Below are positions 28,701 to 35,303 of a stretch of 64,000 nucleotides of DNA, piece by piece; the stretch's first letter is position 1; each line of letters begins with the position of its first letter. Made by a program: the position numbers and the translations under genes. Origin of the DNA: Ardenticatenaceae bacterium (lineage in GTDB: Bacteria > Chloroflexota > Anaerolineae > Promineifilales > Promineifilaceae). The notes under the pieces were generated by a model. That model saw nothing but the letters and a program-made list of their open reading frames with translations, did no database searches and was not told where the DNA came from. The stretch spans positions 310,001 to 374,000 of the forward strand of contig JACKCC010000009.1 in NCBI GenBank assembly GCA_020634245.1, given 5' to 3'.

Positions 28701-29125
28701 GTCAGCAGGTTGAGCGGCAGATAGGCATTATGGCCGGAGCCGCCGTAAACGCCAATGGAGCCGCTGTATTGACCGGGATCATAACCGGCATGTTCCAGCG
28801 CCTCCCAGGCAACTTCCAAAAAGTGGCGGTGCTGCGGATCCATAATGGCCGCGTCCCGCGGACCAAAACCGAAGAATCCGGCATCGAACATTTCCAGGCT
28901 GTCGATGGGCGCACCGGCTTTGACGTAATTGGGGTTGCGCAGCAGGACTTCGTCAACGCCAGCAGCACGCAGTTCGTCATCGGTATACGGCCGTACCGCT
29001 TCCACCCCATCGCGTATATTTTGCCAGAATTTATCCACCGTCTCGGCACCGGGGAACCGCCCGGCCATGCCAATAACGGCAATTTCTGTGCCTTCTAAGC
29101 TATCCAGTATGTCCTGATTTTTCAT
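22748..29125 (-). CDS. Type I modular polyketide synthase, KS-AT-KR-DH-ACP-TE
   Basis: 2125 residues forming one complete terminal module. KS ~10-440: Cys186 in TACSTS, His322 in THGTGT, His362 in GHLD. AT ~535-890: GHSLGE with Ser635, suggesting malonyl-CoA; the second specificity motif reads VAAH at 731-734. KR ~1160-1370: NADP motif GGLGGIG 1171-1177, LDD at 1273-1275 (B-type), Tyr1330. DH ~1400-1665: H1414-x4-G plus PG at 1424, Asp1585 in HPALLD. ACP: Ser1793 in GGHSL. TE ~1870-2120: Ser1947 in GYSGGG, His2099. KR precedes DH, the reverse of the common DH-KR order. No ER or methyltransferase was seen. It follows the NRPS gene by 11 bp, so the chain probably passes from the NRPS carrier to this KS and is released by the TE. 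Confidence 0.93.
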   Translation of the reverse strand: MKNQDILDSLEGTEIAVIGMAGRFPGAETVDKFWQNIRDGVEAVRPYTDDELRAAGVDEVLLRNPNYVKAGAPIDSLEMFDAGFFGFGPRDAAIMDPQHRHFLEVAWEALEHAGYDPGQYSGSIGVYGGSGHNAYLPLNLLTNPDLLQSVGFFLLRHTGNDKDFLTTRVSYLFDLRGPSVNVQTACSTSLVAIHFGVQSLLNRECDMVLAGGVTFELPHRQGYLYHEGEILSPDGHCRAFDAESEGTVFGNGVGIVVLKRLDEAVKDGDTVHAVILGSAINNDGSGKVNYLAPSVDGQAAAIAEAIDLAGITADTITYVETHGTGTKIGDPIEVQALTQAFRNTTDAKGFCGIGSAKTSIGHLDTAAGVASFVKVVYALKNKKLPPSLNFSRPNPFIDFENSPFYVNNKLQAWQTNSFPRRAGVSSLGVGGTNAHVVLEEAPELEATDVVERPYELLLLSAKTKTALDGASTRLADYLKENSDVNLADVAYTLKVGRKPFAQRRVLAVQNRAEAIEILQMDDKKRMFSQPVVGESPAVVFMFPGGGAQYPNMGRELYEDEPVYRAEIDTCLALLKAHLDVDLKRLMFPAVGEEEAAALELERPSLSLPSIFMTELAQAKLWMSWGIEPAAMTGHSLGEYTAACLAGVMSVADALEIVTLRGKLFETLPEGGMISVPLTEAELKPLLVDGQAIAVINNPDMCVVSGEVDSLARLEAVLAERDVESRRVQINVAAHSPMLEPILAPFRARLSQMTFHPPQRPFISNMTGTWAKPEEVVDPEYWVRHLRNTVRFADGLATLMAEPVRVFLEVGPGQTLSSLVRQHPAKQAGHLPISSMRHRNEEVSDLWYWHSTIGKVWSAGVSFDWAAQYAGEYRRRIPLPTYAFDHQRYWIEPGTQIVTSVALKSNELVKLPNLADWFYKPTWVTAPLAARTGEDTAVNYLIFADAYGVGKALGDQLTAAGHGVVYVTPGKRLDQIDLVNYQINPMSATDFETLVSELDSQDMFPQHIIHLWTLNEREKGETAVAVYHKNQQLGFYSLFYLAQALASEAVSDRLAIKVVTNGSQRVQQERLTSPEKATLIGPVEVIPQEMPNVQCQLIDVVLPEAVTVAGGDQDTAVGSFVTLLLNEIKADIIDSITAYRDGRRWTQTFEPAPIAPAEKPVVKEDGVYLITGGLGGIGLVMAENLAQQANVHLVLVSRSGLPPRAEWQAWQQKYGAGHRKSQAVQKITAMEAGGSQVVVAAADITNRDEMAAVVRDVVERYGRIDGVIHAAGILDDGLISLKSYGDVERVLNPKVQGALILDELLHDQPLDFFVLFSSTSSIIGLPGQIDYAAANAFLNAFAQAGSSAMRTIAVDWGMWQEVGMAARAARGEVDEDPVGQPMPHPLLDWLVVDTPDEIEYVTDYAVDRFWLLDQHRIKNGQALIPGTGYLEIAKAAIDKGRHNGTTEISDLTFMMPLEVAETERKRVRVQLQKDGPGYSFAVASRLNGGQGDWVEHVRGMVQYSEMEPGPAQSIQAIVERCNGRQVTYGLMEQNTRQEQLFVNFGPRWKTLRQIWFGAGEALAYLEMPEQFRDDMASFHLHPALLDLATSFALPLLDGYETSQDFFVPFTYRNVRVYQPLPAKVYSHARLVNDSTRQAEMPVFDVCIMDENGRPIIEVDGFMQKRVAHETMLRSKESSSLRTGEGSLLDLALTEGILPDEGADAFNRLLSGTTLPQLIVSSLDLRALIERSNQAGAGGAEDEGAGLKLERPSLQSDYEAPRNNVEAALAEMWEDLLGVKDVGIHDDFFELGGHSLIAVRLFAKIKKMFHIDLSLATLFEAPTIAECTEIIVDELGEDVLETAVAAESTAAPGQSRIRKRGRWSPLVTIEKGKPGKRPFYCVHGAGGNVLNFRELSRYLGKEQPFYGLQAVGVDGQQEPLEKIEDMAEVYLKAVLEAQPEGPYQLGGYSGGGVIALEMAKRLQAQGQEVELVVFFDTFHPHTGMRKQTFQKRLSELRQRGIYYLTERLQAKIARDFDRLSNELKLRFHLSRGEALPHELRNLKLTNSFLYAASQYQPEPYNGRVVLFSAEETAEVYLHAGIDRGWKALLPNLVVKQVPGNHDTMVLEPNVQVMIHELRIALNGVGTD

Positions 29126-29136
29126 AAATCCTCGTT

Positions 29137-32100
29137 TTAGCGGCGGCGGTCACGCCGGTTCTGAAGTGCCTCGCGACGAGAAGCGGCTCGTTCACTGCTC
29201 TGGGCAACGACCGTTGCCCCATTCGTCCCATTCGAATCTTGCGACAAATAATCCACCAGCGACCGAATCGTTGGAAACCGGAACATATCCGTAATCGATA
29301 ATTCCTTTTCCACCACCGCTTTCAGCTCTCGGTGAGCCTGAACCGTCAACAACGAGTGACCGCCCATATCGAAGAAATTGTCATTCAATCCCACCTGGGG
29401 TACATTCAGCAGCCGACACCAAATATCGGCAATTTGCCGTTCCAAATCATTGGTCGGCGCAGCGTACACCACATCCGGTTTAACCAACACCTTATCCGGC
29501 GCAGGCAGTGCCTTACGGTCGGTCTTTTTGTTTGGCGTCAGCGGAAAGGCATCCATCGGTACAAAGTGGGCCGGGACCATAAAATCGGGCAAATCCTGCC
29601 GCAAATGATCACGCAGGGCGGCGGCATCAATCTTTTGGCCGGGTTTGGCAATCACATAAGCCACCAGACGGATATCGCCGGGCACATCCTCGCGGGCAAT
29701 CACGACAGCCTCATGCACCGACGAATATTCGTTCAACAGCGATTCAATCTCGCCCATTTCGATCCGGTAACCACGAATCTTGACCTGGAAATCAGAGCGG
29801 CCCAGAAAATCGATATTGCCATCGGGCAGATAACGCGCCAGGTCGCCGGTGGCATACATCCGCGCTCCATTTCCCCGGAACGGATCATAGATGAAGCGAT
29901 CGGCCGTTAATTCCGGCCGGTTCAAATAGCCGCGCACGACACCGTCACCGGCAATAAACAAATCGCCGGGAATGCCGACCGGTACAGGCTGTTTTTGTTT
30001 ATCAAGAATGTAAATCTGGGTGTTGGCGATGGGCGTGCCAATGGGAACGGCCGTTTCCCCGCCAGCCACCTGATACGTCGAAGACCAGACCGTCGTTTCC
30101 GTTGGGCCGTACATGTTAACAACCCGACCAGTCACCAGTTCATTCAACTCACTGGCCAACGCCGTCGGCAGGGCCTCGCCGCCGACCATCATCACATCCA
30201 GCTTACCAAAGGCAGCGGCAGTCCGATCATCCATCAGAAGCATCCGCGCCATGGACGGCGTACATTGGAAATGTGTCACCTGATGCCGTTCAATCTGGGC
30301 CGGAATAGAGAAATCTTGTACGGCCGTTTTCGGCGCGGCCATGCTCTTCACTTCATTCAACAGTGGCAAATGAGCCATCACCTTCGCCGACGGCACACCA
30401 AAATCAATCTGGCAGGCAATTTCATCCACATGAATTGCCTTCAGTTTATTCACCATTTCCAGAGCCACGGCCGGCGTGCCAAACAGCCCGCTAGTGTCAA
30501 AATAACGATGGAACGCAAACTCCAGCAGCGCATCCATTTCCTCCTCGGTCAAATCCTCCGAATCGAAAATTTCCATTGGGTTCTTGCCCGTTTCGGCCGC
30601 TTTTTGCTTAAACGTGGGAAAATGCCAGGCAGCCGCCCGTACTAATCCCAGGGCACTACGCAAATAATCCTTCATTGGTTCGCGCACTGTTTCCCGCACC
30701 TCATCCATGCTGTAACCAACGAAGGTATGCAGCATCAGCGTCACGTGCCCATTACCGGCATGCCCGGCGTCCCGCCAACCCTGCCGGTAAACCTGCAATT
30801 TTTCATCTAACTGTTCAACCGTCTGCCCCAACAGGTGAGTGAGAATATGGAATCCACCTTCCCCGGCTTGACGAAATGTTTCCGGATTGCCAGCGGCCGT
30901 TACCCAAATGGGCAGCTCTTTTTGAATGGGACGCGGCAAAGTACGAACAGCCGCATCTTCACCGTTGGGTCCGGGAAAATTCAGCGTTTCACCCTGCCAC
31001 AGCTTTTTAACCACTTCGATGTTTTCAAACAAAATATCTTTGCGATTGGCATGATTTTGCGGCTGCAAAACAAAATCGTTGGGCTGCCAGCCGGAGGCAA
31101 AGGCAATACCCACGCGCCCCTTGGAGATATTATCCACCAGCGCCCACTCTTCAACGACACGAATCGGATGATGGAGCGGCAAAACGCAGCTGCCGGCCCG
31201 AATATGCACGTTTTGGGTGATAGCAGCAATAGCGGCACTGGCTACGGCCGGATTGGGATACAACCCGCCGAATGCGTGGAAATGGCGCTCTGGCGTCCAA
31301 ACCGCCGAAAATCCGTGCTGATCGGCAAATTTGGCCCCTTCCAGCAGCAGGTTGTATTTATCGGCCACACCTTCTTCGCTTTCATCACTGGCAAAGTAGA
31401 AGAGGCTAAAATCAATAGCTTTGTCGGCATGGGGATTGGGCGGGGCAACAGCAGCGGCTTCATCTCGTGTTTTATCGTCAAATATCACAACCTTAAAACC
31501 ACGCGATAACGTCCAGAACAATTCCAATACGGAAATGTCAAAGGAGAGACTGGTTACTGCCAGCCAGGTTCCCGGCGGGTTATGGGGGATTCGCTCATCC
31601 ATGCCTACAAAGAAGTTGTGGGCATTACGATGCTCAACCATTACTCCTTTGGGTTTACCAGTTGAACCGGATGTGTAGATGACGTAAGCCAGATGATGGG
31701 GCTGCACTTCGCTAAATACGTTTTCATGGCTGTTTTCGGCAATGACCGGCCAATCGGCGTCAATCACAACGACCCTGGCTTGATGCGGCGGCAGTGAATC
31801 AGCTAATTTCTGCTGGGTGATGATAACGGGAACGGCCGCATCCTCAACCATGAAAGCAATGCGATCCTGGGGATAATGGGGATCGAGCGGCAAATAAGCG
31901 CCGCCAGCCTTGTGAATGCCAATTAAGGCAACCATCAAATCCAACGAACGCTCCATTAAAACGCCAACTATCGTATCCGGTGTTACATTCAATGACTTCA
32001 AGTGACGTGCCAACTGGTTAGCCCGGTTATTCAACTGCCGGTAGGTAATTTGCTGGTCTTCATAAACCAAGGCCACCTGGTTGGGCTGCTCCTCGACTTT

Positions 32101-33852
32101 TGCCTCAATCAACCGGTGCATGCACATGTTTTTATCGTAGTCCACCCCGGTATCATTCCAGTTAACCATGATTTGGCGCAGTTGGGCTTCACTGAGGAGC
32201 GGAATTTCGGCCAGAGTACGGCCGTTCCCGGCCATCAAATTGGTCATAAACGTGGCCAACTGGTCCTGCATCGTTTGAATCGATTGGGGTGTGTAAACGG
32301 CCGTGTCATACACCCAGCCCATCGTATTCCCCGCCTCCGGCACCACCAGGGTCAATTGGCTGCCCGGCAATGGCTGATGATCGGATAATACCGAACCCGG
32401 TTCAACCACGATGGGCAGCAGCGCCTTTCCAATCTTCTCCCGTATCCGGGCCAAGTCGGGCTGCCGTAAAAGCGTATCCCACAAGAATGTTTGCCGCCTG
32501 CCGGTCAGGTCAGCCAGCTCTGCTTGCAGATTGCCTAAAGCATCGGCTGCCGAACCATCGGCATCCAGCCTGACCTGTAACGGTACGTTGTGGGCAAAAT
32601 ACCCTTCCCATCCGGCGATTTGCTCCTGCAACTGCCGGGCGCGCAGGCTCAGGTTGAACTGATAGCTGCCGGTTAGCCGGGCTAGGTAAGCAGCAAATAC
32701 GGCCGTTACCCAATCGGCCACCGACATTCCATTTTGCGCAGCCATAGCCGCCGCACCAGATGGAACGGCCGTTTCCGACACAGCATATTCAGCGCCACTC
32801 GCCGGACCGGAATTGGCGTAGGGAATATCTACTTCGCTCATACCGGCCAACCGTTTCTGCCAGAATTCCTCCTGGCGCACAATTTTATCGGCCAGCGCAG
32901 TCAGCGCCTGCGCCGCAGCTTCATCCAGACCGACCAACTTGCTGCCCGACTGTAACCCGTGACGCTGGCTGAATTCGGCCATCATCACCAGTGTACCGTC
33001 AAGCTGGAGAAGCCTGGACAGGGCAACATCCCGGCTGGCTGTGGCAATGGTCAGTGAATCGGGAGAAACGGCCGTAATAGTACCGGGTACGGCCGTTGAT
33101 TCATTTTCCAGTACAACCAATTCCGGCACAATATAAACTACGCCATCCAAAGTCACTTTGGCCAACGCCAATGGATTGGGATAAGAGCCAAAATCCAGCG
33201 CCCGCACTAATGACGCAATTGTCTCTGCCGGTTGGTTCCAATTAATTGTGGCGGCAGCGAACGGCCGTTTATACTTACCATAATATGTTTGCCCGGTTTG
33301 ATCTTGTGGCTGAGGCTGGAGACGGCCGTACTCAATATCATCAACCAGCGCCGCAAAAGAAGCGATACCCGCCTCATATGCCTTCACATTAATCGTAAAA
33401 GCCGTTTCATCATCAGAAATAGAAAATAGCTGCTGTCTTAAAATCTCACCCTTATCAACTTCGGCTGTCATCGTATGCCAGGTGACACCATGAGTAGGTT
33501 CCTGATTCATCAATGCCCAGGAAGTAGCGTACAAACCGGGATATTTGGGCAGCGGACCATCATGAAAATTAATAGACCCACGTCGCGGCAGCGCCAGTAC
33601 AGCATCAGGAATGACAGACAGATTTGTAATACTCAAAAAATAATCAAACGGCGCCTGCTGCCCCAACCGCTGCGCCAGATCCTTACCCGGCTGCAAAACA
33701 GGGACACCTTTGGACTGTGCCCAATCCTCAATGGCTTTGGTCGCCGAAATAACGCCTCGCAAATCGTGTCCTTTCTCCCGAACGATTTCGGCGCATTGAA
33801 TTAACAATGATTCCATCCCCATGATATAGCAGCTAAATTTTCCATTTGTCAT
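29137..33852 (-). CDS. NRPS: formyltransferase / half-condensation / adenylation with embedded luciferase-like monooxygenase / PCP
   Basis: 1571 residues from ATG 33852 (AGGTGA 6 bp upstream; an in-frame TTG at 33888 is less likely). Residues ~8-290: methionyl-tRNA-formyltransferase-like domain with Asn95/His97 (INFHDGPLP) and Asp133 (EVDKGEI). Residues ~310-560: only the C-terminal half of a condensation domain (EEFWQKRLAG, AAYLARLTGS, GYFAHNVPLQVRL) with no HHxxxDG. Residues ~570-800 and ~1175-1455: adenylation domain, with P-loop TSGSTGKPKG, Asp772 in SFDISV, YGPTETT, YATGDLARY and NKKTDRKAL. Residues ~813-1173: flavin-dependent luciferase-like monooxygenase of the MupA/Atu3671 type inserted into it. 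PCP: Ser1500 in GGHSLL. Predicted product: an N-formylated, oxidized aminoacyl unit handed to the PKS. The amino acid is unknown. Confidence 0.9.
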   Translation of the reverse strand: MTNGKFSCYIMGMESLLIQCAEIVREKGHDLRGVISATKAIEDWAQSKGVPVLQPGKDLAQRLGQQAPFDYFLSITNLSVIPDAVLALPRRGSINFHDGPLPKYPGLYATSWALMNQEPTHGVTWHTMTAEVDKGEILRQQLFSISDDETAFTINVKAYEAGIASFAALVDDIEYGRLQPQPQDQTGQTYYGKYKRPFAAATINWNQPAETIASLVRALDFGSYPNPLALAKVTLDGVVYIVPELVVLENESTAVPGTITAVSPDSLTIATASRDVALSRLLQLDGTLVMMAEFSQRHGLQSGSKLVGLDEAAAQALTALADKIVRQEEFWQKRLAGMSEVDIPYANSGPASGAEYAVSETAVPSGAAAMAAQNGMSVADWVTAVFAAYLARLTGSYQFNLSLRARQLQEQIAGWEGYFAHNVPLQVRLDADGSAADALGNLQAELADLTGRRQTFLWDTLLRQPDLARIREKIGKALLPIVVEPGSVLSDHQPLPGSQLTLVVPEAGNTMGWVYDTAVYTPQSIQTMQDQLATFMTNLMAGNGRTLAEIPLLSEAQLRQIMVNWNDTGVDYDKNMCMHRLIEAKVEEQPNQVALVYEDQQITYRQLNNRANQLARHLKSLNVTPDTIVGVLMERSLDLMVALIGIHKAGGAYLPLDPHYPQDRIAFMVEDAAVPVIITQQKLADSLPPHQARVVVIDADWPVIAENSHENVFSEVQPHHLAYVIYTSGSTGKPKGVMVEHRNAHNFFVGMDERIPHNPPGTWLAVTSLSFDISVLELFWTLSRGFKVVIFDDKTRDEAAAVAPPNPHADKAIDFSLFYFASDESEEGVADKYNLLLEGAKFADQHGFSAVWTPERHFHAFGGLYPNPAVASAAIAAITQNVHIRAGSCVLPLHHPIRVVEEWALVDNISKGRVGIAFASGWQPNDFVLQPQNHANRKDILFENIEVVKKLWQGETLNFPGPNGEDAAVRTLPRPIQKELPIWVTAAGNPETFRQAGEGGFHILTHLLGQTVEQLDEKLQVYRQGWRDAGHAGNGHVTLMLHTFVGYSMDEVRETVREPMKDYLRSALGLVRAAAWHFPTFKQKAAETGKNPMEIFDSEDLTEEEMDALLEFAFHRYFDTSGLFGTPAVALEMVNKLKAIHVDEIACQIDFGVPSAKVMAHLPLLNEVKSMAAPKTAVQDFSIPAQIERHQVTHFQCTPSMARMLLMDDRTAAAFGKLDVMMVGGEALPTALASELNELVTGRVVNMYGPTETTVWSSTYQVAGGETAVPIGTPIANTQIYILDKQKQPVPVGIPGDLFIAGDGVVRGYLNRPELTADRFIYDPFRGNGARMYATGDLARYLPDGNIDFLGRSDFQVKIRGYRIEMGEIESLLNEYSSVHEAVVIAREDVPGDIRLVAYVIAKPGQKIDAAALRDHLRQDLPDFMVPAHFVPMDAFPLTPNKKTDRKALPAPDKVLVKPDVVYAAPTNDLERQIADIWCRLLNVPQVGLNDNFFDMGGHSLLTVQAHRELKAVVEKELSITDMFRFPTIRSLVDYLSQDSNGTNGATVVAQSSERAASRREALQNRRDRRR

Positions 33853-34138
33853 AAAATCACCTACCACTTTACTAAATAACTTCTCCAATTTTGAACTACA
33901 TTTGATTTTTTGTGCCTATACAAGGTGTCATCCGAATATTCAGCGAAGCTGTATAGTGACACTGGTGAAGGAGGCCGGATAGAATCTAATCAGTGCGGCT
34001 GTGGGTAATCATAATTAAATTCTATATGCCAGGGAACAGAATATTAATATAAACTTACATTACGACTTTCTTTTAGGTAAACCATAAAAAACATCGAGCA
34101 AATAATCGGCGAATCCTGCCAACGCTGCGGCCGGTTTA
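33853..34138. other. Non-coding region between divergent NRPS and ppk2 genes
   Basis: About 290 bp without a convincing gene. It holds a spaced inverted pair GTGTCA (33925-33930) / TGACAC (33957-33962), each next to TATACA-like sequence. That could be a regulator site for the NRPS-PKS operon, although no regulator gene adjoins it. The NRPS Shine-Dalgarno is at its left edge. Confidence 0.4.
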
Positions 34139-34147
34139 TGTTATAAT
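34139..34147 (+). promoter_or_regulatory. Extended -10 promoter for ppk2
   Basis: TGTTATAAT at 34139-34147 is a perfect extended -10 (TGnTATAAT), about 70 bp before the ATG. No good -35 is seen at the expected distance, as is common for extended -10 promoters. Confidence 0.5.
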
Positions 34148-34218
34148 TTCCAAAATCGACAATTGATGAACACGGCCGTTTACATCACCCCCTTAATTTA
34201 TCCACCAAGGAGTCAAAA

Positions 34219-35169
34219 ATGGGCGACGACCAGGAAAATACAATCCCCAACCAAATAGCCGAAGCAAAAACAGAATCCGCCGGAGCAGATGGCTCATCTC
34301 CAGCCCCCGGCTTGACCGAAGCAGAAAAATTGGCTTCCGGTAACTATTTCCGCAGTGCTGATGGCAAACTCAAAAAAAAGTACAGGAAAAACGGTAAGCT
34401 GGAAAACGAATTTTATGAGAGCGAGATGCTGAGGCTTCAGGAAGAACTCGTCAAGCTGCAATATTGGGTCAAAGAAAAAGGGCTGCGCGTCGTCATCGTC
34501 TTCGAAGGACGCGATGCCGCTGGTAAAGGCGGCGTCATCAAGCGCATCACCGAGCGCACCAATCCCCGCGTCGTGCGCGTCGTTGCTTTGGGTATTCCCA
34601 CCGAACGCGAGAAATCCCAATGGTACTTCCAACGCTGGTCGGCTCATCTGCCCGCCGCCGGTGAAATCGTCCTCTTCGACCGCAGTTGGTACACCCGCGC
34701 TATCACTGAATACGTGATGGGTTTTTGCACCGAAGAACAGTACCAGGAATTTATGCGCTCTTGCCCCCAATACGAACGCATGCTGGTGCGCTCCGGCATC
34801 ATTTTGTTGAAATACTGGTTCTCCGTCAGCGATGAAGAGCAGGAAAAACGGTTCCAGCAGCGCTCCCAAGACCCGCGGCGGCGCTGGAAACTCAGCCCCA
34901 TGGACATCAAATCCCGCGACAAATGGGAGGAATATTCCAAGGCCAAAGACCGCATGTTTGATTATACCGACATCAAACAAGCTCCCTGGTACGTGGTCAA
35001 TTCCGACGACAAAAAACGGGCACGCCTTAACTGCATCAGCCACATCGTCAGCATGATTCCCTACGAAGATATTTTGCCCGATCCCTTTGACCTGCCCCCG
35101 CGCAAAGAGGAAAGCGGCTATATTCGTCCCCCCATCAGCGAACAAACATTCGTCCCCGAAATATACTAA
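34219..35169 (+). CDS. ppk2: Polyphosphate kinase 2 family protein
   Basis: 316 residues. The kinase core has Walker A GRDAAGKGG (~95-103), the lid arginine segment NPRVVRVVALG, and Walker B LFDRSWYTRA. These are followed by the conserved KYWFSVSDEEQEKRFQQR and WKLSPMD of PPK2 class I-like enzymes. It moves phosphate between polyphosphate and nucleoside diphosphates in the cytosol. The first ~55 residues are a polar extension rich in Glu, Ala and Lys. Shine-Dalgarno AAGGAG precedes the ATG. Confidence 0.93.
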   Translation: MGDDQENTIPNQIAEAKTESAGADGSSPAPGLTEAEKLASGNYFRSADGKLKKKYRKNGKLENEFYESEMLRLQEELVKLQYWVKEKGLRVVIVFEGRDAAGKGGVIKRITERTNPRVVRVVALGIPTEREKSQWYFQRWSAHLPAAGEIVLFDRSWYTRAITEYVMGFCTEEQYQEFMRSCPQYERMLVRSGIILLKYWFSVSDEEQEKRFQQRSQDPRRRWKLSPMDIKSRDKWEEYSKAKDRMFDYTDIKQAPWYVVNSDDKKRARLNCISHIVSMIPYEDILPDPFDLPPRKEESGYIRPPISEQTFVPEIY

Positions 35170-35264
35170 TATTCCTGGACGACTGGCTGGAATTCCACCA
35201 TCTTTCCATAAAAAACAGGGCTGAAATGACAAGAAGCAATATCATCTCAGCCTCGTTCACATTC

Positions 35265-35297
35265 AGGTGACAGGCACTTTTGAAGTGCCTGTCACCT
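35265..35297. terminator. Perfect 15-bp hairpin between convergent ppk2 and A2M genes
   Basis: AGGTGACAGGCACTT (35265-35279), a 3-nt loop, and the exact reverse complement (35283-35297), followed by TTTAC. It lies between two convergent stop codons and most likely terminates both. The core GTGACAGGCACTT resembles a hairpin repeated in many genomes, so it may also be a dispersed repeat. Confidence 0.7.
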
Positions 35298-35303
35298 TTA
35301 CAA

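Noticed and set aside
34294..35232. 312-residue open frame on the - strand
   Set aside because: Antisense to the well-supported ppk2 gene and runs through its terminator hairpin region; no recognizable domain.
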